Assembly (NCBI GenBank): GCA_003576915.1
Contig: QEVF01000036.1
Span: forward strand, 1-33,718
Source: Planctomycetota bacterium
GTDB taxonomy: Bacteria; Planctomycetota; UBA8742; UBA2392
Length of the DNA stretch: 33,718 nt
Direction of reading: 5' to 3'
Every line of letters begins with the position of its first letter. The first letter of the stretch is position 1. Made by a program: the position numbers and the translations under genes. The notes beneath the pieces were generated by a model. That model did no database searches. It saw only the letters and a program-made list of their open reading frames with translations, and was not told the origin of the DNA. Positions 23,659 to 32,103 of this stretch are shown here, one piece after another.

Positions 23659-25959
23659 CTACTCGCTGACGGTCTTGTCCCTCGTGGGCGGCTCTGGGGC
23701 CTTCTTCTCCGGCGGCAGCACTTCGCTGGCGTCGATCAGGTCGTCCTGGGCGGGCTTGCGGTCCTTGCGCGTGGGGGGCGGTGGCGTGAAAAAAGCGTAG
23801 TTGTCGTCCACGACGAACTCCATGTCTTCATCGTCGTCGGACGGCGCGGCCTTCTTCACGGTCTCCTGATCCGGCAGTACGGGCATGTCCGGCGGTGTCT
23901 TGTTCGGATCAACGGTCGGCTTGTCCACGGGCACCGGCTGACCTCGAACCTGCTCGGCGAGCTGCAGCGACGCAAGGTCGCCCTTGCTCTGTGACTTTTC
24001 GTACTCCTGCTGCAACTCCTCCATCATCTCGCGCGAACTGACCGCCAGCGTGTCGCCGCCGGGACCCTTGGCCATGGAGGCAAGGTCCGGCTTGCTCGAC
24101 GCCCTGGCTTCCTGCCGCGCAACTACATCGGGCTTGGGGATGTAAAGCGTTTTGGCGCCGGGCACCAGCTCGATCTTCGAGGTCGGGTTGTCGGTGATGG
24201 GAATGGTCTGTTCCTTGACCACGCTGGTATCGCGGTCCTTCTTGCCCTTCATCAGCTTCTTGGTGTCCTTGCGGGCCGAGTCCCGAGTCGGCAGCGCAAC
24301 GGGATAGGCCGCAGACTTCAAGGCCGGCCTTGATGGGGCCTTGGCCGGCGCGGCCGGGGCCTCCGGCTCGTCATTGGGAAGAGGTCCGGTCTTGGCCCTG
24401 GCCGCCTCGCGCGCGATGCGCTTGACTTCCTCAAGTTTGCGCTGATGTTCCTGCTCCAGCTCTTCGGCGCTGGGCGCGGCCATGGCCGGCTGACTGGGCG
24501 TCTTCCGGACCGGAGGCTCCTGGGCGACGGATTCTTCGCCAACCTTGCTTTCATTGAGTGACGTGACCCCCTCGCCCAACAGGCTGGTGGTAGGCTCGAC
24601 GGCGGCTGGAGTTGCCGGAGCATCCAGTTCGTCGTCGAGGTCCGCGCCGCCTGCCAGGCGCGCTGCGCCGGGGCCAAAGCTGACTTCTTCAGGCGATGTG
24701 TCGGATTGCTTTGTGGCCGGGTCAGTGTCGGCGAACTTGACTTCCTTAAGGTTGCCGGTGGCGCGCTCCCCGCCGAAATACTCGGCGATTTCGTCTGTCG
24801 TGAGGTCCGGCTCGACGGCGGCCTTTTCCTCGGCCTTGGGGGCCGGCATGGGCGGTGGCTTGGGGAACTCCTCGCGGCGAGCCTGGGGGGCCTCGTGGCC
24901 CAGCTTCACCGTAGGCATGGCGGGGGCCGCCTCGATTTCCTCAAGCATTTCCTCGGCCAGGGTGCGGCGTTTGGTGGTCTGGTCGGCTTTGGGCGGCAGG
25001 GGCTTGGCCGGCTCTTGCGCGGGCGGCGGGGGCTTGGGCCCGCCCAGGGCGCCCGGCCTTGGCTGAAGTCGAGCCGAGGGCCGCTGGTCCGGCGGCAGGG
25101 GCGGTTCGTACACCGTTTTGCGCGAGTCTTCTTCGGGTGGAGTGCTGTCAAAGGCGGGCGGCAGATTCTTGCCGGCCGGGGCCGGCGTGCGACCGGCCTT
25201 GGCTGGAGCGCCCGGTTTGGGTGGCAGCGCGGCAGCGCCGGCCTTGGGCGGCAGAGGCACCGTGGGCCTTTTGTTGTTGGCCGCAGGAGCATTGAAGTCG
25301 CGCTTGGCTTCCCAGGGCGCGGTCATGATGCCCGTTTCGCGCTTGCGCGGCGGAGCCGGAGGTTTGACGGCGGCCGTGGGCGCCGGTGCACCGGGCTTGG
25401 GAGCGGGGGCGGCTCCTGCCGCGGGCGCTTTGGCGCCGGGGGCCCGCACGGAGGCGTCTTCGATGGCCTTGCCATCTTCGGTGAATTCGGCGCTGTTGAT
25501 GACCGGTGGTGGTTCGGCCGGGCCGCCGTCGGAGGTCTGGGCCGCCACTTTCTCGGCCGCCAGCACGGTCTCGCCGCCCAGAATCACGCGTTTGCGCGCG
25601 TTGAAACGTATCAGGCCCCGTGGCTCGCTCTTGCCCGGCGGATCGACGGCATTCACCGGAGGCTGGGCGTCGTAGAAAACGATGCGGCCCTGCCCCACGC
25701 GAATGCGGGTGCCGTCATGGAGGCGTGCCAGCGCGTTGGAAAGGGGCGTGTCGTTGACCAGGGTGCCGCCGGAACTGCCCAGATCGCGGACAAAGGCCTG
25801 ACCGCGGCTGTCAATGAAGAACTGGACGTGCAGGCGCGACACCGACATGTCGCGAAGCTGGATATCCGCTTTGGGCAGGCGGCCCACTACGAAATCGATG
25901 CGCCCGACAAATCGGACCAGCAGCGCGTCAGTTCCCAGTTTTACGTCGAGGTAAGGCAT
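23659..25959 (-). CDS. FHA-domain protein with long disordered Pro/Ala/Lys-rich tail
   Basis: The 766-residue protein begins with a forkhead-associated domain (~1-95: GRIDFVVGRLPKADIQLRD, SVSRLHVQFFIDS, DLGSSGGTLVND), with the usual GR, SRLH and N residues for phosphothreonine binding. The remainder is low-complexity Pro/Ala/Lys/Glu sequence with scattered short motifs and a Thr-Val-Ser end. It may be a phospho-dependent scaffold for a serine/threonine kinase; no kinase gene is adjacent. The start at 25959 places the FHA domain at the N-terminus. An ATG at 25986 is also possible, and neither has a ribosome-binding site. The 263-bp gap upstream holds repeat copy 3 and no gene. Confidence 0.7.
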   Translation of the reverse strand: MPYLDVKLGTDALLVRFVGRIDFVVGRLPKADIQLRDMSVSRLHVQFFIDSRGQAFVRDLGSSGGTLVNDTPLSNALARLHDGTRIRVGQGRIVFYDAQPPVNAVDPPGKSEPRGLIRFNARKRVILGGETVLAAEKVAAQTSDGGPAEPPPVINSAEFTEDGKAIEDASVRAPGAKAPAAGAAPAPKPGAPAPTAAVKPPAPPRKRETGIMTAPWEAKRDFNAPAANNKRPTVPLPPKAGAAALPPKPGAPAKAGRTPAPAGKNLPPAFDSTPPEEDSRKTVYEPPLPPDQRPSARLQPRPGALGGPKPPPPAQEPAKPLPPKADQTTKRRTLAEEMLEEIEAAPAMPTVKLGHEAPQARREEFPKPPPMPAPKAEEKAAVEPDLTTDEIAEYFGGERATGNLKEVKFADTDPATKQSDTSPEEVSFGPGAARLAGGADLDDELDAPATPAAVEPTTSLLGEGVTSLNESKVGEESVAQEPPVRKTPSQPAMAAPSAEELEQEHQRKLEEVKRIAREAARAKTGPLPNDEPEAPAAPAKAPSRPALKSAAYPVALPTRDSARKDTKKLMKGKKDRDTSVVKEQTIPITDNPTSKIELVPGAKTLYIPKPDVVARQEARASSKPDLASMAKGPGGDTLAVSSREMMEELQQEYEKSQSKGDLASLQLAEQVRGQPVPVDKPTVDPNKTPPDMPVLPDQETVKKAAPSDDDEDMEFVVDDNYAFFTPPPPTRKDRKPAQDDLIDASEVLPPEKKAPEPPTRDKTVSE

Positions 25960-26096
25960 AGCGCGGTCAATCGACAGAACGCCCATCAAACCAAACTTGG
26001 AACATGGACGATAGCCATCGTCTCGCGCCTTGCCAGCCCCAAGGCGGCCCTTTGTTCCCCTGAGAGACCTTTCCGAGATGCTGGGCCAACCGGGGA

Positions 26097-26151
26097 TGGG
26101 CGGGCGCTTCAGGCAATTGAAAGCCGTTTGAAAGGGAGGTCAGGATGAATT
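26097..26151 (+). repeat. Dispersed intergenic repeat, copy 3
   Basis: Starting tgggcgggc, it aligns with 5951-6013 over ~55 bases, with small gaps and with ttcaggc, tgaa, agccg, ggaggtc and attc in order. It lies between the metalloprotease stop and the FHA gene start. The hairpin seen in copy 1 is changed (aggcaattgaaagccgttt). Confidence 0.5.
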
Positions 26152-26222
26152 CCCCCCGCACCCACGGAGTTCAAGGTTGGCCGGACGCCGCTCTTTCAAC
26201 GCCTTGTCGATGGCACCCAGGG

Positions 26223-27929
26223 TCAGGGACGCGTCAGGGTGAAGGGCGACGCGGCGGGGCTGGGGGCGGCGTGGTGCACCCTAACCAGGTAGACTCCTGC
26301 CGCGAGGCTCAGGTTCAAGGTCTTGTTGGCCGCCGTCGAGCGCTGGCTGGCCACCAGGTTGTTGCCAAGGTCATAGACGTACAGGTCCAGCTTGTGGGCT
26401 GAAGCGCTGTAGCTTGCGGCCGTGGCGCTCAGGTTCAGGGTTACGCTTTGGGCACTGGCCAGCTCCATGCGCCAGGTGGCGTTTGCCGTCAGGCCCAGTT
26501 CAGCGTTGGCGGGTGTCGCAGCAGGCCCCGAAGCGGCATTGAGCGTGGCGGCTTCGGTGGCGGCAGGCGCCAGGGCGGGCGGCCACTGTTCAGCCACGGC
26601 CGGAGGGAACGAGGCGTTGTAGGGGCTGACCAGTGTGTGGGCGTTGCCTGCGTTGAGGCGGGCGTCGTCTATCAACTGCTGCAGCAGGCTCGCGAGCCAC
26701 ACCAGGTCATAGGCTCCAGTGCGGCCTGACAGGGCATAGAAACTCTGCAGAAAGCCGTCGCGCGCTATGGCCACGGGGTCGGCGTCCGTGGAGGCCGGGT
26801 TGGAGGTGCCGCCATCGAGCAGATCCCAGACCACGGCCGCCACGGCGAACTCAGCCTGATATCCCGATACCCCGGTGAGCGCCGAAGGCACGCCGGCGAC
26901 AAAGGCGGGGTTTTCACAATCAAAGCTGAATCGCACGGAACTGGCGGGCGGAAGCCCCTGGGTATCAATGTAGTTCTTGTCGCCCAGCAGGATGCAGCCC
27001 AGGCCCGTGGGCAGACCCTCGCCGTAGGCGGCGTTGGGGGTCAGGGCTTCACCGTTGTGGGCACCGCCCCAGTTGTTGTCGCGCGAGAAACCCCGCATCA
27101 GGAAGTGAACGAACTCGTGGGCCATGACAGCTTCATCGAACTCGTCGTGGTCCGTAGCGCTGACGTCGTTCCAGATGCCGCCGCCCACCAGAATACCGGG
27201 ATTGCCAAGGGGCCCGGCGTTCACGAAGCGCGTCTGAAGGATGGGCACCGGCTGCCCGCCGAGGTCGCGCATGAACGAAGTGCCCAGGTTGCCCGGCGCC
27301 CAGTAAAGATCCAGCGTCCCCAGAGCAGGGCTGCCGGAATAGGCCGCGGCCTGCGCCAGCTTGCGTGCCGTGTCCAGCGCCGCAAAGGCCCCCGCCCGCA
27401 TGTGCGGGAGGGCCAGGCCCGCAGTCACGTTCACCGTCTGGCTGCCCAGGGCCCGCGAGACAATGGCGCTGGACGCGGCATGAACCACCGGGTTCGCCAT
27501 CTGGCTGTGGAGTACGCGGCAGTCCAGCGTGGCCACGCTGAGCCGCGCGCGGGCCCGCACAAAAAAGTCGCGGTCCGTCGAGAAGCTGATGCTGTAGTCG
27601 CCGTTGGCATCTGCGAAGGCGGCGGGGGCCAGCAGCACCGAGAAATCGTCGTGGCGCACGACTTCAACCTGCACCAGAGCCGCATTCTGCGTCACGGGTG
27701 TGGCGCCAAGGCCCGTGGGCGTTGGCAACAGGCGCTCAAACGTGATCTTGCCCGAAATGGTCAGGGCGACGGGCGTTCCCCCGTCCGGCTGGGGCGAGCC
27801 GCCGGCGGGGCCCAGAACCTCGGCAGCGGGAACGGCCTTGGGAGAGGGGTTTTGCTTCTTTTCGTCGTCGCCGCCGCAGCCGGCCAGCACGAGGGCCGAA
27901 AACAGCAGCAGGGCCAGGAATGAACGCAT
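26223..27929 (-). CDS. Lipoprotein zinc metalloprotease with C-terminal PPC-like domain
   Basis: The 568-residue protein has a lipoprotein signal peptide (ALVLAGC, Cys18). A beta-rich region at ~55-150 is followed by a zincin domain with H271-E-F-V-H275 (AHEFVHFLMRG). E304, in AYGEGLPTG ~30 residues later, is a candidate third ligand, as in gluzincins. The last ~100 residues (LDLYVYDLGNNLVAS, AGVYLVRVHH) resemble bacterial pre-peptidase C-terminal domains. It is probably a surface or periplasmic protease; the substrate is unknown. The start was placed at the signal peptide; no Shine-Dalgarno, but a TACAAT -10 box on this strand is at 27962-27967. It is divergent from waaA with 81 bp between starts. 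Confidence 0.75.
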   Translation of the reverse strand: MRSFLALLLFSALVLAGCGGDDEKKQNPSPKAVPAAEVLGPAGGSPQPDGGTPVALTISGKITFERLLPTPTGLGATPVTQNAALVQVEVVRHDDFSVLLAPAAFADANGDYSISFSTDRDFFVRARARLSVATLDCRVLHSQMANPVVHAASSAIVSRALGSQTVNVTAGLALPHMRAGAFAALDTARKLAQAAAYSGSPALGTLDLYWAPGNLGTSFMRDLGGQPVPILQTRFVNAGPLGNPGILVGGGIWNDVSATDHDEFDEAVMAHEFVHFLMRGFSRDNNWGGAHNGEALTPNAAYGEGLPTGLGCILLGDKNYIDTQGLPPASSVRFSFDCENPAFVAGVPSALTGVSGYQAEFAVAAVVWDLLDGGTSNPASTDADPVAIARDGFLQSFYALSGRTGAYDLVWLASLLQQLIDDARLNAGNAHTLVSPYNASFPPAVAEQWPPALAPAATEAATLNAASGPAATPANAELGLTANATWRMELASAQSVTLNLSATAASYSASAHKLDLYVYDLGNNLVASQRSTAANKTLNLSLAAGVYLVRVHHAAPSPAASPFTLTRP

Positions 27930-28010
27930 GGCGGCACAGGAGGGGAGTTTCAGGGGGGCGCATTGTAGCAAGCGCCTGAAAAAGCCGCGCCGTTCTGTTA
28001 GAAGGCCGCC

Positions 28011-29543
28011 ATGAAGTGGCTCTTCAACATGGGCTATCTGTTGGCGGGGGCGCTGATCTCGCCCTGGTATTTCTTCATGGCGCTGACAACGCGCAAGTAC
28101 CGCGCCGGCCTCTCTCAGCGCCTGGGCGACATTCCGTTTCGTGAGCGCGCCGGCCAAAGCATCTGGCTCCATGCTGTCAGCGTGGGCGAGTTGCTGGCCT
28201 CTCGCCCTCTGATCAAGGCCTTGCGCGAGCGCTTCCCGCAATATGAGCTGGTGGTCACTTACACCACGCGCACCGCCGCCGAAATCGCGCGCCGGGAGCT
28301 TCCGGGGGTCTATCACTGTTATTCGCCCCTCGACCTGTCCTGGGTGGTGGCGCGGTTCTTCAAGCGGCTGCGCCCGGCGCTCATCATCCTGATGGAGCTG
28401 GAACTCTGGCCCAACTGGCTCATGCACGCTGAACGCGCCGGAGTGCCTGTGTTGCTGGCCAACGGCCGCATCAGTGACCGGAGTTTCCGCAACTATCTCC
28501 GCTTTGCCCCCCTTCTGGCCCCCGCCTTCGGAGCCATCTCCCACTGGGCAATGCAGGATGAGACCTACGCGGCGAGGGCCGCCGAACTCTGCTCGCGCGC
28601 CCCCCGCTGGCGCAACCGCCTCTGGCTTCAGACCGGCGACGGCCGCTGGTGGGTCAGCGCCCAGGACCTGTCACTTGAGGCGCGCCGCCACTGGCAGGAG
28701 CACCTTGATGAATACCTCGCCGCCGCCGAGAACCAGGGCAGTGTGCCCCTGCCCCGCACGTTCGACCCCGAGCGACGCTCGGAACTCAAACCTCACCGCC
28801 CCCTGGAATTTGTGCAGGGCCGCCCGCAGGTCTACGGCATTGCCATGGTGCCCGCACCGGTCAGCAATTCAGGCAACCTCAAATACGATTCCCTCAAGGG
28901 CGAAGTGGACCCGGCCCGCCTGGACCACTTCCGCGCTCTCTTTTCCATTGAGCCCGGCCAGCGCCTGCTGGTTTGCGGCAGCACCCACCCCGGCGAGCAC
29001 GAAGCGATCGTGGACATGCTGCCGCGCCTGGGGGTGCGTTGTCTGCTCGTGCCGCGCCACCCGGAGCGCTATGCAAGCGTGCGCGATCTGCTCACGCGTG
29101 CGGGGCTGCCCTGGGTCAATCGCAGCGAATTGTCTGCCCAAAGTCCCGCCCCGCGCGACGCGGTCATCCTGCTCGATACCGTGGGGGAGCTGGCCATGGT
29201 CTATGCGCTGGCCGATGTCGTGTTTGTAGGGGGCTCACTCATCAAACACGGGGGCCAGAACATGGCCGAGCCCGTGGCTTTGGGCAAGGCCACGCTGTTT
29301 GGCCCGCACACGGACAACTTCAAGGCTACAGTTCGGGAACTGCTTGAGGTCAACGGCGCCCTGCGCGTGCAGGATGCTGCCGAGCTTGAGCGCGAGATCA
29401 CCCGCCTCATTGCCGACAGCGCCGCCCGCGAAGCCCTGGGCAGAGCGGGGCAGGCGCGCCTGCTGGCCTCGCGGGGGGCGCTGGCGCGCTATATGGCCCT
29501 CATTGAAGGATTGCTGCCCGCGAAGGCTGAGGTCGGGCCATAG
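28011..29543 (+). CDS. waaA: Kdo transferase with internal insertion
   Basis: At 510 residues it is ~85 longer than usual WaaA/KdtA. The N-terminal domain has HAVSVGE (54-60, catalytic Glu60) and TYTTRTAAEIA. The C-terminal GT-B half has GNLKYD (288-293), GSTHPGEHE, PRHPER and GGSLIKHGGQNMAEP. Between MQDETYAARAAEL (~181-193) and the second half lies a ~90-residue insertion, rich in Trp and Arg (RNRLWLQTGDGRWWVSAQ), replacing the short loop before GNLKFD. WaaA transfers Kdo to lipid IVA at the inner membrane. It is immediately convergent with lpxB (7 bp between stops). The ATG lies six bases after a TAGAAG box, with AAGG nearby. Confidence 0.85.
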   Translation: MKWLFNMGYLLAGALISPWYFFMALTTRKYRAGLSQRLGDIPFRERAGQSIWLHAVSVGELLASRPLIKALRERFPQYELVVTYTTRTAAEIARRELPGVYHCYSPLDLSWVVARFFKRLRPALIILMELELWPNWLMHAERAGVPVLLANGRISDRSFRNYLRFAPLLAPAFGAISHWAMQDETYAARAAELCSRAPRWRNRLWLQTGDGRWWVSAQDLSLEARRHWQEHLDEYLAAAENQGSVPLPRTFDPERRSELKPHRPLEFVQGRPQVYGIAMVPAPVSNSGNLKYDSLKGEVDPARLDHFRALFSIEPGQRLLVCGSTHPGEHEAIVDMLPRLGVRCLLVPRHPERYASVRDLLTRAGLPWVNRSELSAQSPAPRDAVILLDTVGELAMVYALADVVFVGGSLIKHGGQNMAEPVALGKATLFGPHTDNFKATVRELLEVNGALRVQDAAELEREITRLIADSAAREALGRAGQARLLASRGALARYMALIEGLLPAKAEVGP

Positions 29544-29550
29544 GCAGGCA

Positions 29551-30756
29551 TCACGCCGGGCGGGCCGCGACCTGCAGCGCGGGAACTTCAGCGGAAATCG
29601 GGCGGCTGACGGGCCGCAGCCCGGCCACGGAAAGAGCCTGCTCGGCGGCGCGGCGCGACGCACCCTGTCCGCCCAGTTTTTCAACAACCTTGCGCAGTTC
29701 TTCGCGCTGTTTCGGCGCGCCGGTATCCATGGCTTCACGGGCGATCAAGGCCATCGTCAGTGGCTCGGCCTGCCACTGCAACAGCTCCGGAACTACCAAC
29801 TTGCCGGCCAGAATGTTGACCATGCAGGCAAACTCGTAATTCACCAGCAGGCCCGCCAGAATCGCGCTTGTCCAAGCCATGCGATAGGTACATAGCATGG
29901 GCGTGCCAACAATCGCCGTTTCGACCGTAGCTGTTCCGCTGCACACCATGGCAAAGTCGGACAACCGCATGACTTCGTGGCTTCGGCCATGCACCCCGCG
30001 CAGGGGCAGGTCTTCATAGCCGCGGATCGCCTGCTTGTAGCGATCGGGGTTGAACCAGGGCGAGCAGCCCACGGCAAACACGATGTTCTTGTCCCGGCTG
30101 TGCAGCTCGCGCGCCGCCGCCAGCATGCGCGGCATCAGTCGCGTCACCTCACCCTTGCGCGAGCCGGGGAACAGGCCCACCACACGGCATTTGTCAGGAA
30201 TCTTGAAGCCGCGCCGCAACAGATCGGCCCCCTTCTTGATTTTCTCGGCGTCGATGAGGTCAAGCAGGGGGTGACCGACGAAACGGGCTTCGATGCCGTG
30301 TTTGGCGTAGAAGTCGACCTCGAAGGGGAAGATGACCAGCATGCGGTCCACGTACTTGCGGATCTGCTCTACGCGGCCTTCGCGCCAGGCCCAGAGCTGG
30401 GGGCTGACGTAGTAGACGACCGGAATGCCGAGGGCCTTGAAGCGTGGCGCCATGCGCAAGTTGAAGTCCGGCGAGTCAATGAGTACGACGGCTTCGGGCT
30501 TCAGTTCCTTGGCCTTGCGGACGAGTTCGTCCATCGAATCGAGGAAGAACCGGAGGCTGCGCACGACCTCAACGAGGCCGACGGCCGAGTGCTCCAGCAT
30601 GTTGCGGAACAGGCGGACACCGGCGTTTTCCATTTTGTTGCCGCCGATGCCGTAAACCTCAAGGTCTGGGCGCAGTTCCCGGAACTGACGCGCCAGCAGC
30701 GAACCGTAGTTGTCTCCGCTGCTTTCCGTGGCGACGATGAATACGCGTGGTCTCAT
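29551..30756 (-). CDS. lpxB: Lipid-A-disaccharide synthase
   Basis: The 401-residue GT19 enzyme joins UDP-diacylglucosamine and lipid X in lipid A synthesis at the inner membrane. It starts with a variant of the GExSGD motif (ATESSGDNYG), followed by YGIGGNKMENAG, IDSPDFNLRMA, YYVSPQLWAW, GHPLLD and GSRKGEV, typical of LpxB. The last ~20 residues after the core are less conserved. Its ATG overlaps the stop of a 49-residue gene (ATGA), and that gene is two bases from a radical SAM gene, so the three form one transcriptional unit. It converges on waaA, so both lipid A genes are at one locus but on opposite strands. Confidence 0.92.
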   Translation of the reverse strand: MRPRVFIVATESSGDNYGSLLARQFRELRPDLEVYGIGGNKMENAGVRLFRNMLEHSAVGLVEVVRSLRFFLDSMDELVRKAKELKPEAVVLIDSPDFNLRMAPRFKALGIPVVYYVSPQLWAWREGRVEQIRKYVDRMLVIFPFEVDFYAKHGIEARFVGHPLLDLIDAEKIKKGADLLRRGFKIPDKCRVVGLFPGSRKGEVTRLMPRMLAAARELHSRDKNIVFAVGCSPWFNPDRYKQAIRGYEDLPLRGVHGRSHEVMRLSDFAMVCSGTATVETAIVGTPMLCTYRMAWTSAILAGLLVNYEFACMVNILAGKLVVPELLQWQAEPLTMALIAREAMDTGAPKQREELRKVVEKLGGQGASRRAAEQALSVAGLRPVSRPISAEVPALQVAARPA

Positions 30757-30902
30757 TTCTTCTCGGCTTCCTGGCCCTGCTCGACTTCGCGAGGCTTCCT
30801 CGAAAACCTGCGCAAGAGATACATGGCAAGGGTGATACCTGCCGCGATGGAGGCGGTTTTGGCAATGAAGCCGACAACTTCTCCCGCTTCAACTGCCGCC
30901 AT
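30753..30902 (-). CDS. Small single-span membrane protein in lpxB operon
   Basis: A 49-residue frame, too short for most gene callers, starts at ATG 30902 with GGGAG five bases upstream. It ends at TGA, overlapping the lpxB start by four bases (ATGA). Its middle is hydrophobic (VGFIAKTASIAAGITLAMYLL) and is followed by a basic/charged tail (RRFSRKPREVEQGQEAEKK), typical of a single-pass inner-membrane protein with a cytoplasmic C-terminus. Tight packing on both sides and a good ribosome site support it being translated. No function can be assigned; a role in LpxB or membrane assembly is only inferred from position. Confidence 0.65.
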   Translation of the reverse strand: MAAVEAGEVVGFIAKTASIAAGITLAMYLLRRFSRKPREVEQGQEAEKK

Positions 30903-30904
30903 CG

Positions 30905-31780
30905 TCACTCCCAGTTGCGGCCGTAAAACCCCTCCACCGCCACGGGCACTTCACGCCGCACCCGCGCCACGATTTCGTCCAGGCGCTCGTCCGGCAGCAC
31001 GCCCACGGAATCATCGGCAGGGCGGCGCGCCGTGGTGTACACCTGAATCAGTTTCAGCTTCGCGCCGGCTTTCAGCATCTCGTGGAGGCGGCCGATATAG
31101 GCGCCGATCTCTTCGTCGCTGGGCCCCTGCCCGCCCAACGTCGGAAACAGACTCTGAATCGTCAGGTCCAGCTTCTGACCCGCCGCGATGATGTTCCGCA
31201 CGATCTGCCGAAGGGGCAGGCCGCTGCCGTCAACCTTCTCAAACCAGGCCTGGGTCCCGGCATCCAGCTTGGCCCAGATTTCGTAAGGACCGGCCTGAAG
31301 ACCCTCCAGCGCCCGGATGACCTCGGGCTCTCCCAGCCGGCTCCCATTGGTGATGACGATGAGCTTAAGTTCTGTCAGTCCTTGAGATTCCCTCAGTTTA
31401 CCGACTTCCACGATGGCCTCCCCCAGCCGCTCATACGTCGTGGGCTCGCCGTCGCCGGAAAACGCAATGTCGTTGACACGACGCAGCTCAAGGGGCGTAC
31501 CCTTGAAACGGGGGTGCTGCCAGATCTGCCCGCTCTGCGACAGGCCCAGCAGAAACTCTACTTCCTCGACCATCAGCTCGAAGTCCACCGTGCGATCGCG
31601 GGGCGGCACCCTGCGGTCCACCTGGCAATAGAGGCAGTGGAAGTTGCAGACCTTGTCAGGGTTTACGTTTACGCCAATGGATAAACCCTTGGAGCGACGG
31701 CTGACAACGGGATAAGCAAAGCGCAGTTCGTCGAACTGCCTTGCGTGATCGCTGAGAATAGCGTGTTTGGGCGTAACCAT
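30905..31780 (-). CDS. Radical SAM protein
   Basis: The 291-residue protein has the radical SAM cluster motif C45-x3-C49-x2-C52 (VCNFHCLYCQ), preceded by GLSIGVNVNPDK. A downstream glycine motif, FSGDGEPT (~115), is typical of SAM binding in this superfamily, and VITNGSRL follows. It probably binds one [4Fe-4S] cluster and generates a 5'-deoxyadenosyl radical; the substrate is unknown. ATG 31780 is preferred; an open frame to GTG 31831 overlaps a 14-bp palindrome. It heads the operon with the 49-residue membrane protein and lpxB. Confidence 0.8.
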   Translation of the reverse strand: MVTPKHAILSDHARQFDELRFAYPVVSRRSKGLSIGVNVNPDKVCNFHCLYCQVDRRVPPRDRTVDFELMVEEVEFLLGLSQSGQIWQHPRFKGTPLELRRVNDIAFSGDGEPTTYERLGEAIVEVGKLRESQGLTELKLIVITNGSRLGEPEVIRALEGLQAGPYEIWAKLDAGTQAWFEKVDGSGLPLRQIVRNIIAAGQKLDLTIQSLFPTLGGQGPSDEEIGAYIGRLHEMLKAGAKLKLIQVYTTARRPADDSVGVLPDERLDEIVARVRREVPVAVEGFYGRNWE

Positions 31781-31827
31781 CTCGGCGGGCCACACCGCGG
31801 CCTGCACCTCTCCTCGAGTCTGCCGGC

Positions 31828-31841
31828 CCACTAATTAGTGG
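31828..31841. promoter_or_regulatory. 14-bp perfect palindrome upstream of radical SAM gene
   Basis: CCACTAATTAGTGG is a perfect inverted repeat 48 bases before ATG 31780 of the radical SAM/lpxB operon, in an AT-rich pocket. It is a plausible operator. The rest of the 323-bp gap to 32104 holds one promoter (32013-32041) and no gene that I can support. Confidence 0.4.
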
Positions 31842-32012
31842 ACGCTAACGATGGGGCATTCTAGCAGCCGCCAAGGGCAGTCAACCGAAATGTGTCCAAC
31901 CCGGAGCGACTTAGAGCACCCATCACCTTTCCTGCTTGCGTCGGTGCCACTGCAACCTTACATTCCCTGTTACGCGTAGAAATGGTGTGCCGGTCGCCGC
32001 GCCTTTTGGGGA

Positions 32013-32041
32013 TTGTCGGCGCGACGCGGCATGCGTATCAT
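32013..32041 (+). promoter_or_regulatory. Promoter of the sorting-signal protein gene
   Basis: TTGTCG (32013-32018) and TATCAT (32036-32041) have a 17-base spacer, 62 bases before ATG 32104. The leader ends in GGAGG five bases before the start. Confidence 0.5.
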
Positions 32042-32103
32042 CCCGTTTCCCCCGCACGCCCCGGTTGCTGCGCCCTTGCGCTCAGGATTCATCGGAGGAG
32101 TTC

